Shown piece after piece: positions 10,714 through 20,348 of a stretch of 64,000 nt of DNA. Both the position numbers and the translations under genes were made by a program. How positions within the stretch are numbered: the first letter of the stretch is position 1; the number at the start of each line of letters is the position of its first letter. Location of the stretch: positions 413,828 through 477,827 of the forward strand of contig CAUYUJ010015849.1 in assembly GCA_963575745.1 (NCBI GenBank), read 5' to 3'. The notes under the pieces were generated by a model. That model ran no database searches, was not told the DNA's origin, and saw only the letters and a program-made list of their open reading frames with translations. Source of the stretch: Prorocentrum cordatum. Taxonomy: Eukaryota > Sar > Dinophyceae > Prorocentrales > Prorocentraceae.

Positions 10714-11729
10714 TTAGCCGTAGATCCACGTAGCGCTGCTGGGCGGGTCGATCCTACCCTTCCTCTTGGGAAACTCAGGGCTCTTGCACGGGTCCACGGT
10801 GCATTTCGGGGTCTTGGGCGCCTCAGAGCGGGGCTTCTTCGGGGAAGGTTCACTGTCCGCCGCCTTGCCCTCGTCGGGGCCAGCGGCGTTCGCGGCGTCG
10901 CCCAACCCAGCCCTGATCGCCGCCGCAGGGCGCTTCCAGGCTGCCGCCTTCGAGCCGCCAGCCTGCAGATGGGAACGACGGGTGTCGCGGAGCCAGATGG
11001 GGATGACGGGCATCAGAAAGGTGAGCCAGGGTGAAGGACGTGGGAGGGAGAGGGCAAGGGCGATAGGAGCTCACATCTGAACCAGCCAACAATATCATGC
11101 AGACAGGGTTTGCCAAGGGGGCGGTGCCACGGGAGCGGCAGTCGGGTGGTCCCTCCTCCCTTCCCTCCTCGTGTGCCTCTTGTTTCTCCCCCCTCTCGCC
11201 CTCCCTCCTCTTATCGTTCCTCTTCCTCCTCCTTCTCCCTCCTCCTGTCCCTCCTCCCTCCTCCTGTCTCTCCTCCTCATCCCTCCCCCCTTGTCGATGA
11301 GCTGCTGCTTGATATTCTTGATGTCGTCCACGGTCTTCTTGCCCTCGCAGTGCGCCTTCGCCAGCGGGCTCGCCCACTTGAGCCCGCTCTCCTCGGTCCC
11401 GTCGAGGAAGTCGACGTCCAGCTGGATCATCTGCTTCGACCCCTCGATGATCTGCACCAGCCGCTGCTTCTTCTTGTCCTTCGGCGCGTTCCAGCGCAGG
11501 TCGGCCCTCACCTTCGCGCCCTCTTTGGTCTCGCCGCGGAACCTGCCGTCCTGCTCGCCGCGCTTGCCGCCGTCGACCTGCTGCCTGCCCCTGCTCTTGC
11601 TCGGGTCGCGCTTGGCCTCCCAGCGCGCCACCGCCATCTCGGGCACGGCCCGCTCGAACGGAGGGTCCGACGTCCAGCACGCGTGCATCGGATCCGTCCT
11701 GATAGAGCCGACGACGACGATGACGACGA

Positions 11730-11771
<42 letters not shown>

Positions 11772-12737
11772 CGTCCTCTTGGCGCCGTCTGGCTTCAACG
11801 GCTTCGCGTAGTCGTCGGGCGCGGTCTTCTTGCTGCCGACGGGGCGCCTCCACGCCAGCTCCAGCTCGTCGTCGTAGCCGTAGGTGAACTCCTCTGGGCG
11901 CGGCGCACGGAGCAGGAGCAGGAGCAAGAGGAGGAGCGGGATGGCTAGGTGAGAGGAGTTCGAGCGAACGGCACGGGCGAGGAGGAGGATGACGACGAAG
12001 ACGAGGAGGAGGAGGATGAGGAGGAGGAGGAGGAGGAGGAAGATTTACGAACCCTCCCCTCCTTCTCGATTTCCCCCAGCAGTTCGGAAAACGTTTCCTT
12101 CCACTCTGGGGCTGCAGACAGCGTGGAGCCATCGTCGGAGGATCCGTCGGAGACGTCATCGTCGGAGACAGCGTGGAGCCATCGTCGGAGGATCTGGAGG
12201 AGGAGGAGCAGGGGGCGAGGAGGACGATTAGGTTAGGGGTGAGTTTCATATTTGAACTCCCCATCGGTCCAGCTCCGCAGTCGGCTTCACCGCCGCTGGC
12301 CTCTTGAGAACGGGCTTCGGGGACTCCTTCTTGGCGGACTTCAGGGAGCCGTCGGGGGAGCCGTCGGCCTTCTGCTTCGGCGTCGCTTTCGCCTTCGGGC
12401 GCGTGGTCGGGGCCTCGTCGGACTCGTCGCCCTTGCCGTCGGAGTTCGAATCCGAGTCGTCGGGCTCGTCGTCGCCGGACTCGTCGCCATTCTCGTCGCC
12501 CACGTCTTGGTCGACGAGGCCGAAGTCGAACCCGAGCTCCCGCAACCATGTAGGGCAATCATCTTCTCCAAGCCTCAAGCGCCTCTGGATGTGCATGCAC
12601 ATGGTCCGCACCCGATCGGTATTCTCCTGGGCCCAATCCTCCTTGGCCTTCTTGTTGAGGCCGAGCTGGTTCTCGTCGTGGGCCTTCTGGAGGCTCTTCT
12701 GGACCACGGGCTTTGACATGAACATGTTGGGAACCAC
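10714..12737 (-). CDS. Hypothetical protein of a dinoflagellate multicopy family, at least 4 exons
   Basis: Exons (minus strand): 12737-12260 (or -12258), 11893-11776 (or 11891-; 11773), 11698 to about 11290, and 10962 to stop at 10714. Exon 1 encodes KKAKEDWAQENTDRVR and an acidic stretch (residues DESGDDEPDDSDSNSD). Exon 2 has EFTYGYDDELELAWRR and DDYAKPLKPDGAKR; exon 3 continues in phase with TDPMHACWTSDPPFERA, RWNAPKDKKKQR and GSKQMIQLDVDFLDG; exon 4 has AWKRPAAAIRAG and a basic tail. Function unknown. The exon 2-3 intron is 74-77 nt of GTC/ATC microsatellite only. Exon 1 opens directly after CAG in phase 0, so more 5' exons are likely, possibly those at 13114-13795. The boundary between exons 3 and 4 is not resolved. 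Confidence 0.65.
11699..11775 (-). other. Microsatellite-only intron
   Basis: On the minus strand this segment is almost pure GTC with scattered ATC triplets, ending CTATCAG. Removing it joins GCC AAG AG to G ACG GAT CCG in phase and restores the frame. A GT donor at 11772 gives an equally in-phase 74-nt GT-AG intron, while a GA donor at 11775 gives 77 nt with AGGACG repeated at both ends. Confidence 0.65.
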
Positions 12738-13113
12738 CTGGGGCTACAAAGGGGCGACTCCGAATCGCAAGGGGTGGAAGGCGGGGTGGCCGAGTCGTCT
12801 GAGGAGGGGGCTCGGTGCACCGAGGGGGTCGGGGGAGGATGAGGGCCAAGTAACCCCTGAGATGCACTCCACCCCCGCCTCGGAAACACGCGCGCGCGCC
12901 CACGCTTAGACAACGGGTGAGCACGCGCACGTGCGCGTTTTACCCCGAAGCCGTACCCTAGAACCCTCCTCACCACACACGTTGTATATGCATATGCAAT
13001 GTTTAAAATACAAGTATAAGTCAACACAGCTATGCACGTACGAATATGAATAAATAAATATACATATGTATATATATATATAGATATATGTGTGTATGTG
13101 TGCTCTGCATTCC
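12738..13113. other. Spacer with AT-rich tract
   Basis: Contains CG-alternating sequence (12888-12900) and a markedly AT-rich tract at about 12980-13110 with TATATATATATAG. This contrasts with the GC-rich surroundings. It could be an intron or intergenic. Confidence 0.4.
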
Positions 13114-13795
13114 CTAGTCTGCCTCACTATGCATGTTATCCCACACGCCCTTCGAACCCCATCTCTCAGATCGTGATTCTAGTCGTGGGTTGTGCCCCTG
13201 CCCAAGGGCCTTCTGGATAGCAATCATCAAGTCTTTGTGATTGATGATCCTGCTTTTGTCGAGCTCGGCCTTGGCCATTTCCGTCGGGTACTTAATGAAA
13301 TTCGCTTTCTTCGCGTGGGCAGTAAAGAGTTTAGTAGAGGGCGCTCTCATCCTTGAAAGCAACGGTCTTGGGCATACCCCTGCCCGCGTGGAGAACTCCG
13401 GGGACCTCGAATCCTGAATCTGCTCGCGCAGGAAACAGCTACAAAGGGAATGGTGGCAACAGGGCCACGGGGGGGGAGGGGAATGTGCGTGAGGACGAGG
13501 GGAAGTGGAAGAAGAAAGGACGAGGGCCACCTTATCGGCCGCCCTCGTACTCGTCGGAGTAGTCCGCATCGGAGATGAGCGTGAAGGACGGGGGCTCCGA
13601 GAGAGAACGAGAACGAGAACGAGAACGAGGGCGTTCAGACCGAAGGCGTTCAGCCCTGAGCCTCTGGCGGTAGTATCGTTGACGCTGGGCCTCGGCGCTG
13701 CGGCGATCGCCCCGAAACCACCGCGGTGGGTAAACATTGGCAATAGCAGTTACTGTGTACAGCTCCCAAACACCCGTGAAAACCCAGATAGTCAC
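13114..13795 (-). CDS. Two coding exons of a hypothetical gene
   Basis: An exon-like frame within 13795-13545 encodes PPRWFRGDRRSAEAQRQRYY, an Arg-Ser run (SRSRSRS) and ISDADYSDEYEGG. A second at about 13345-13114 encodes KKANFIKYPTEMAKAELDK and INHKDLMIAIQKALGQG to a TAG. They lie in different frames. Between them at 13330-13375 another frame reads MPKTVAFKDESALY and then hits a stop, so a frameshift or short intron is needed to connect it. They could be 5' exons of the gene at 10714-12737. Function unknown. Confidence 0.4.
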
Positions 13796-14231
13796 AGTTT
13801 ACTGAGGCAGCGTATGCGCACGAGGTTCCATCGCCCGAAAAGGCTCGGGCCAGAGCAGCGCGCCCGCAAGTTCCGCCGCGACCGTCCCGCGACGGCAAAG
13901 GTTGAAAGAAAGGAGGACGAGGGGGGAAACGTATTCGAAGAGAGGTGCGTGCAAGAAAGGATGATGCACGAGGATGGACGGCGGTCCCTTTTCCAAACGG
14001 GGCTCTCGCCTGAATGACATACACATGGAGCGTTGTTCCTGCCATGAATGGCGCTTCCCGTCTGAAGGGAATGCTTGCAGGGGCTCGTGAGGAGGAGACT
14101 TGAGACGATATTCTATATCGCAGCTGCCGCGACATCGTAGTTTTGCGGTTCTCATATTATGACATGTGCGCGTTGGTATCATTGACTTCGCGTTTTAAAC
14201 CGGAGATTTTTTTAAAGCCGGAGTCTTCTAT
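13796..14231. other. Spacer, no gene recognised
   Basis: Mixed unique sequence containing repeated words such as ACGGGGCTCTCGCC and GGAATGC. Similar wording recurs around 42,740-43,080. No convincing coding frame. Confidence 0.35.
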
Positions 14232-14239
14232 GTTGATAC

Positions 14240-14893
14240 ATGGTGCATGATATGCTTTTAAGCCGAATCAGCGTTTTAAGCAGAAGCTTAAAATTTAAGC
14301 CGGGCGACCCTCTGGGTAAGGACTTCGCAGAGGCGTGGTCGCCGCGCACGAACTGGAGCAACGATGCCGAGGTGCGCTCTCTTCCCGAGGTGCCGCGGGC
14401 ACACGCTAAGATCTGGATGAGAAAAGGAGGGGCGGGGTGGGGGCGGAGGGCGAAGGTGAGAAGGAGGAGAAGGGTGAGGAGAGGGGGGAGGAGGAGGAGG
14501 AGGAGGAGGAGGAGGAGGAGGAGGAGGAGGAGGAGGAGGAGGGGGAGGGGGAGGGGGAGGAGAAGGACAACAAGCGAAAACAAGTATGACGCATTTCTGG
14601 CGCCATCCAGTAAGGAGACGGCTGCAGCTGCTGGCGAGCCCAAGCGGAGGCGCTTGCACGGCAAGACGTCGGGCGACGGCAGCGTCGAGGCGGCGCCGAC
14701 GGCGCCGGCGGCGCCACGGGCGCCAGCAGCACCAGAGGCGCCAGCAGCACCAGCCCGCGGCGCTGCAGAGGAGAAGGCGGCTGCCGGTGACGCGGCGCCA
14801 GCAGGGCGCGGGCCCGAGCGCGGGCGCGGCGGCGGCGACGCGGGCGCGGATCCAACGACAGAGCCCGCCCAGGCTGCCGCTGCCGAGGACTGA
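14240..14893 (+). CDS. Possible hypothetical coding exons
   Basis: An open frame runs 14240-14893 through a GGA-triplet tract (14485-14560) that encodes only Arg and is probably intronic. The downstream part, from about 14576, encodes NKYDAFLAPSSKETAAAAG, PKRRRLHGKTSGDG and an Ala/Pro-rich tail to TGA at 14891. A CAAG acceptor precedes it. Only the 3' part looks like real coding sequence. Function unknown. Confidence 0.35.
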   Translation: MVHDMLLSRISVLSRSLKFKPGDPLGKDFAEAWSPRTNWSNDAEVRSLPEVPRAHAKIWMRKGGAGWGRRAKVRRRRRVRRGGRRRRRRRRRRRRRRRRRRGRGRGRRRTTSENKYDAFLAPSSKETAAAAGEPKRRRLHGKTSGDGSVEAAPTAPAAPRAPAAPEAPAAPARGAAEEKAAAGDAAPAGRGPERGRGGGDAGADPTTEPAQAAAAED

Positions 14894-15059
14894 TGGATTG
14901 AATTCTGGAAGCTTGCAAGTCGGAGCGCGGTGAGAACCCCCCCCCCCACCTCTGGGCAACTACGTTGCTGCTCCGAAGATGGGGGGCTCACTGCACGCCG
15001 ACTGCCATTGGATCCTTTTTCGGTGAAACCAGCCCCACGGGGCCGAACCCGACCCGTGG

Positions 15060-15225
15060 GCATCCTTGGACTTCGGCCTCTTAGGGCCTTCGCACTGTCT
15101 GCCGCGCTCCGCCCCAGAGGAGACGCCCGCGGCGAAGGGGGCCAAGGCGAAGGCCGAGCGGGGGGCGCAGAAGGCCCAGAAGCCGCCAAGAAGGCGCAGG
15201 AGCTGGACGCCAAGAAGAACGACCC

Positions 15226-15282
<57 letters not shown>

Positions 15283-15672
15283 GTGGTGGCGAACGCCAAG
15301 AGGGTGCTGGGCAGCTACCGCCTCGTCGTGCAGCAGGGGCGCCAGATCATCATGTCCACCGAGTCGATCGATGGCCTCTGGGCGAAGTTTAAGAATGGCG
15401 ATGACCTGCTGGCCCTCAAAACCAGGATGGACAAGCTGAGCGAGAAGGTCATGAAGTGCCCCATGCTCCAGCAGTGCACAGTCAGCGAGTTTGACAAAAT
15501 CAAGACCGTCGTCGGGCCCTCCGAGTACACCCGCGCGCTGATGGCCATCGGTGGCGTGGAGTCGGAGCTGGTCTCCATCCAGTCGAACATCGAGGTGCTC
15601 CTCGCCAGCTTCGAGCTCAAGCAGCAGCGGGCCAAGCAGGAGGCAGCCGCGGCGTCTCCTGGGGCCTTCTGA
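15060..15672 (+). CDS. Hypothetical protein with helical C-terminal domain
   Basis: 15280-15672 encodes a well-formed frame starting MVVANAKRVLGSYRLVV with DGLWAKFKNGDDLLALK, LSEKVMKCPMLQQ and IEVLLASFELKQQRAKQ, ending TGA. It resembles the C-terminal region of the 7013-10173 gene (SAAKRCNDLVRKYG...). Upstream, 15195-15230 encodes AKKAQELDAKKNDPK in another frame. The two are separated by 15231-15279, a pure (AG)n run; treating GAGAG...AG as a 47-nt intron joins them as KNDPKEMVVANAK. A further frame change is needed near 15180. Either splicing of very short introns or a decayed copy; function unknown. Confidence 0.5.
15231..15279 (+). repeat. (AG)n microsatellite inside a gene
   Basis: Uninterrupted AG dinucleotides that sit between two good reading frames differing by one base. 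It supplies both GA donor and AG acceptor dinucleotides, so it may be spliced out, or may be a frame-breaking expansion. Confidence 0.7.
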
Positions 15673-15841
15673 TGCCGATGGCACCTGGGAATTTCAAGTC
15701 ACCCAGTGCTCTCAGCAAACAGGTGCCAGCACGAGGGTGGGATTTTCGAGGCCGGCACAGGCTGTTTCAAGCCCTCGAGCCAAAAAGCAACGACAATAAC
15801 TTAAACATACACCCTCGAATCGTGATTCGATCGAAAACCTT

Positions 15842-15998
15842 ACCGTGTGAAATGCCGTGCGAAATCCCAAATCACACGGTCTGTATACAGACCGTGTGAC
15901 ATGCATTCTACCTGTGTTTTTAAAGGGTTTGAACCGTGTGATCTGCCCCACAACGAATTCACATGGTATTTCACACGCAGGTGGCTTACCGTGTAATT
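15842..15998. promoter_or_regulatory. 28-bp perfect palindrome in a cluster of ACCGTGTGA half-sites
   Basis: 15872-15899 is a perfect palindrome with half-site TCACACGGTCTGTA. The word ACCGTGTGA (or ACCGTGTAA) recurs at about 15842, 15891, 15930 and 15988, and TCACACG also occurs near 15979 in inverted orientation. It lies 3' of the plus-strand gene ending at 15672. It could be a small inverted-repeat element, a protein-binding site or an RNA hairpin; no function is claimed. Confidence 0.5.
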
Positions 15999-16279
15999 TC
16001 GGAATCCCTGGTTCCCACAGTGAATCTCTGGAAAAATTGGGGCCGCAGTCGACCCGCGAGCGGGCCGAGGCGCTAGTTCTGTGATGATTACAGTTCTGAA
16101 GTGGACTTTGGCTCGATGGCAGGAGCGCTCGAAGCTGTCCTCGAGAGCGCGCGCCAGTCTTGTCGCCCGAAGTGCTTTTGATTTCATTGCAGACGCAGGC
16201 AGTGCGCTGGCTGAGGGAGACGAAACCTTCAACAGAAAGCAAAAGAAGCTGAGGTCCAAGGATGGCATCCCTTAAATTT

Positions 16280-16856
16280 TCAAGCTCGCATGCGGGGGTA
16301 GGGGGCGGGGAGAACTTGCGCGGACCGATGAAACCTCAGAGCGCGTTCGCCTGGCAGCGTGGTGCGCTGGTGCCGAGTGGCCGGCCGTGCGTGCTGCTTC
16401 TGTTCTTCCCTGCTGCGTGGATTGCCAATTCGTGGTGAGTCATGGTGGATCGAAGCGCAATGGAAGGCTGCAGCAAACAGATTCGACGAGGCCAGCATTT
16501 CTCTGGCAAAAACACGTGGGCAATTGCTCCTCCGACCTCCTTCCCTCCTCCTCCGACCGCCTCCACAACCTACTTCGCTATCCAAGTCTGCGTTTTGAGG
16601 CGCGTGGTCAGGCGGAATCGGCTAAAGCAAGACTGATTGCACACAGGCCCCAGGTGAAATCCACGAACAGCATCGTCGCAAGTCATCGCCTGTATCCGAG
16701 GGAGGGGCGAACGAGAATAGGACCACTTGGGATCACGTCTGCACGTGCGCGTGCTGAAGGTCAGCCGAGCTGCATCGCGCATATATGCTGGTTTCCTCCT
16801 CTTCTGGCGTTTCCCCTCGTCCACTCCCTATCATTCTAACTCCATGTACTTTTGGC

Positions 16857-16888
<32 letters not shown>

Positions 16889-17150
16889 CCCTCCCTCTCC
16901 TGGCACGCACGCATGCATGCGTTGTTCCTTCTGCCTCGCTATCGCACTCGCCCTTCTCCTCCCTATCCCTTCCCCTTGTCGTCGCACCCCCCTGTGATCA
17001 TCATCATCATAAGCAGCATCAGCATCAGCATCATCATCATCATAATCAGCATCGCCACCATCATAATCAGCATCAGCATCAACATCAGCATCACCATCCA
17101 AGCAACCTTGGCACAAGCCCGCTGGCCGACGCTGGCCATCTTCCAACCGC
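16280..17150. other. Spacer with CT and ATC microsatellites
   Basis: (TC)n at 16861-16888 and an imperfect ATC/AGC triplet array at 17000-17095. The short open frames are compositional. No gene recognised before the transposase-like pseudogene. Confidence 0.5.
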
Positions 17151-19530
17151 ATGCGCGAGGGGTCACGAAGCCCTCGTGGCGCCAGCGCGTGGGAGCCGTC
17201 AACCTTGGCCCAGAGACAGGCGGGCGCTGCCACGCTCACCCTCCTCTTGCAGATGTACGCATCGCGCAAGATATCAGCAAAGGACTTCGCTACCCTCTGC
17301 TATCGCGGCTCGGAAGCAGGCTTGAAAGGAGGAGATTGGGCTCGCTATTGCGCGAAGCCAAGAGTGAGCCCCGGCAATTACCAGAAGCACTTGGATAGAG
17401 TGATACAACCGCCCGCTGGATTGTGTCAGCGCGTGGACGTGCCAATGTTCGATCAGGTACTTGGCCGCGTGAGCAAGCAGGTCGAGAACAGGATAGTCTG
17501 GGACTCGTTGGACACAGAGCTCGGCGACGACCGCAGCATCGGTAGAACGCTCGCTGCAGGGGGCCACCCGGACCTTACAGTTCCTGCCTACCGCGAACGC
17601 CCCGCTGCGACCGATGCAATCGCGCAGGGCCGGCAGTTGCCACTCCCACTGGGATTTTACCTCGACGGCGTGCAGTGCATTGCGCAAGCTGCGGGGCGCA
17701 GCGATGCAGCCCTAGGCTTCTGGTCTATAGACTTGCTGAGTGGTCGACGCCATTTCATTTCTGCCGGCAAATCTCAAGATGCATGTCAGTGCGGGCGTCG
17801 AGGCCACTGCTCCCACTCCCCCCTGATGCACCACATGGCGCGGCAATTTCGGGCCTTGCAGGACGGCGCCGCGCCGAACGTGCTCCCCGACGGGGGAACT
17901 CCAGTGCCAGATGATTGGCCCCCAAGCAGACTACTGCCTTTCACAGCAATCCTGCTCTACATTAAAGGGGGCCGGGCTGAACGCAACCGCGCGCTCGGCC
18001 TTGCGCCGTGGAGCTCTGCGTGGAACCCGTGTCAATTTTGCAGCGCCAGAAAAGAGGATCTCCACGCTTGCAGTTGCTCGCTTGGCACGGAACAGCCATC
18101 GTGACCTTTGAGGTCACACAGTTCATACTTCTTACAATGGGGGGCGTGCGAGGCCCATGTGGATTTGGTCACGCGCGAAGACGTGGCCATGCTGAACCGA
18201 GCTGTGAAGTGGACCAAGCTGAAGAAAAGGATCGGCGGGAGAGTGGTATTCAAAGAGGCCGTTATCAACGGTGTAATCCTTCAACTGGGTGACAGGTTGA
18301 GTCCATCAGAATCTTTGAACGACGCCGGGAAACTCTCTCAACTTCCACTTCCATCGCGAGTGACAATGCGGCGTCCAAGGAAGGACGAGGACGGCAAAAT
18401 CATGGACCCCATCAACTACAGGTGCCCGCTCTTCGACAAGCAACTTCGCACGTCTCCCGCTGCGTCATTGTCCATAGATATACTGCACACACTCTACCTC
18501 GGGCCAGCTATGCGCCATGCAAGCATGCACGCACAGAGTCATCTTATCCAACCCGATGAACATTCAAGGCGCGACCGACCAGGTCTATGCAGCAAGCCCG
18601 CCAATCATCAGAGCAGGCATGGACATCTACATGTTCGAACGCGCGCCTGTTGAGAGGCGCCTCAACACGCTAACGCTGAAGATGTTGGGCAAGCGGCGTG
18701 GGGCCACGCTGCAGGGCCATCGTTTTTTGTTTACAGCCTTGCATCTCATCATCGCCGTCGTCGTCACCTCGCATCTCCCTCGCCGCCGCCCCTCCCGCCC
18801 CGACCCCACTTGCCCCGCCCTGCCCCACCCCTCCATCCCAGCTCTCCTTCAGGGTCTCTTCCGTGCTTTGACCCGTGCGGGGCCGAACTGAGACGCCACT
18901 TTGCCTGTCATTCCAAAGTCGGCATCTGCCCCCCTCCCAGCTGAAGCACCGCGCCCAAAGAGAGACAAAGAGAGGGGGATGAGGAGGAGGAGGAGGAAGG
19001 GGGGGAGGAGGGGGAGGGGGAGGAGGATGATGAGGAGGAGGAGGGGGGGGGGGGGGGGGGGGGGGGGCAGGAATGCCTCTCGTAGGACGTTGCTTCCCAT
19101 CCCTCTTCTAGAACGTAGCGCCCCCCGCCATCGCCCAGCATCGCCCCCTCGCCCGTGGGGCACCTATCTGCTGAAGGAGGGGTCGCCTGTGTCGCGCGTG
19201 GAGCGCCTCTCGAGAACCCGCCAAACCCCTCCAGGGGCACCAGGGAATCAGAACTGCTGAAGTTGGCCCTCGCAGCAGCCCCCCCATTCTCAACCCTCTT
19301 CCTCATCCTACGCATCCTGTTCTCTAATCCGCAGCTTCGCCAACCTCCAGTCCCACCCCTCCTCGCCCTCTGCATGTTGGCTCAAAAACTCAAGCGGTAG
19401 CCGCGTGCGCGGCCATGCGCCCAGGCTATCCATGGAGGCGCGGTTAGCACGGCGCTCCATCGGATCGGGCTCGGATCATCGAGCCTGGACGTTGACTATA
19501 TGCCAGCGCCAGAACTCTACACGGGTGACC

Positions 19531-20085
19531 GATTCGCGCGTACCCCGGCGAGGAGGACGACGAAGCAAACATCGATGACGCCGACGAGAAATCGGAATCA
19601 AACTCGGGCGAGAAATCGGAATCAGACTCGGACGAGGAGTCGGAATCAGACGTCGAGCATCCAGGATTCTCCTCGGATGCGATTGTGGCTCAGTCAACGA
19701 ACAGGCTCCTTAGCCTAGATACCGCTGGCGCCAATTGTTCAGACGCCATCGCGAGACGATGCCCCGGCCCCGATTTCGCCCACCTGGATTGCTGGAGCCG
19801 CCAGACCAGGCGCCACCAGCGAGGAGTGCCAGGGGGGGGACAAGAACGACGCCGACAAGAACAACGCAGCCTGGGGCCAGGTGGGCGCCAAGCGGCGCCG
19901 ACGCAGAAGGCGGCGCCTCCATCCACGAGGAACGGGCGCGCTCCGGCAGCGGCGACGCCGCGCTTCACCCAGACGACGGGTGGGCAACGCCCGACGGAGT
20001 CGTCAAACACGGGCGCTCCGCGGGGATGAGAGCCACCCACGAGCGTCTCTGGAAACGTTGCTGGACCAATATCCTCCTCCTCATT
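19531..20085 (+). other. Exon-like sequence nested in the pseudogene's large gap
   Basis: A frame at 19540-19740 encodes an acidic, Ser-rich segment (EEDDEANIDDADEKSES, SDSDEESESDVEHPG). Another at ~19910-20085 encodes GDAALHPDDGWATPDGVV and THERLWKRCW. The acidic segment recalls the N-terminus of the 692-aa transposase-like protein. It may be a nested element fragment or an unrelated small gene; function unknown. Confidence 0.3.
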
Positions 20086-20330
20086 TCCCCCCTTCCGTTC
20101 CTCGCTCTCCCTCGCCATCCTTCTGCTTGTCCCACCTTCAAATCCTCCACAAACTTTGTCGGCGTTGGCAAACTCCTCCCACGCGTCCCATCTTATCATC
20201 ATTTTCGGCATCCCCCTTCATTCCTCATCGGTCAATCCCCCCCCCCCCCCCCCCCCTGCAACGTACTGCCAGCGCCCTTTCCGCGTTCTCTCAAATTCAA
20301 GCGTTGGGGCCAATGCCGATTCACGCGCCA

Positions 20331-20348
20331 AATCACACGCGTGTGATT
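20331..20348. other. 18-bp perfect palindrome AATCACACGCGTGTGATT
   Basis: Perfect 18-bp inverted repeat, followed by a further GCGTGTGATT half-site at 20351-20360. It shares the CACACG/CGTGTG core with the palindrome cluster at 15.9 kb, so the two may be copies of one dispersed element. Confidence 0.5.

Noticed and set aside
18102-18104. TGA as a selenocysteine codon
   Set aside because: No selenoprotein family resemblance and the copy carries other damage, so a plain nonsense change is simpler.
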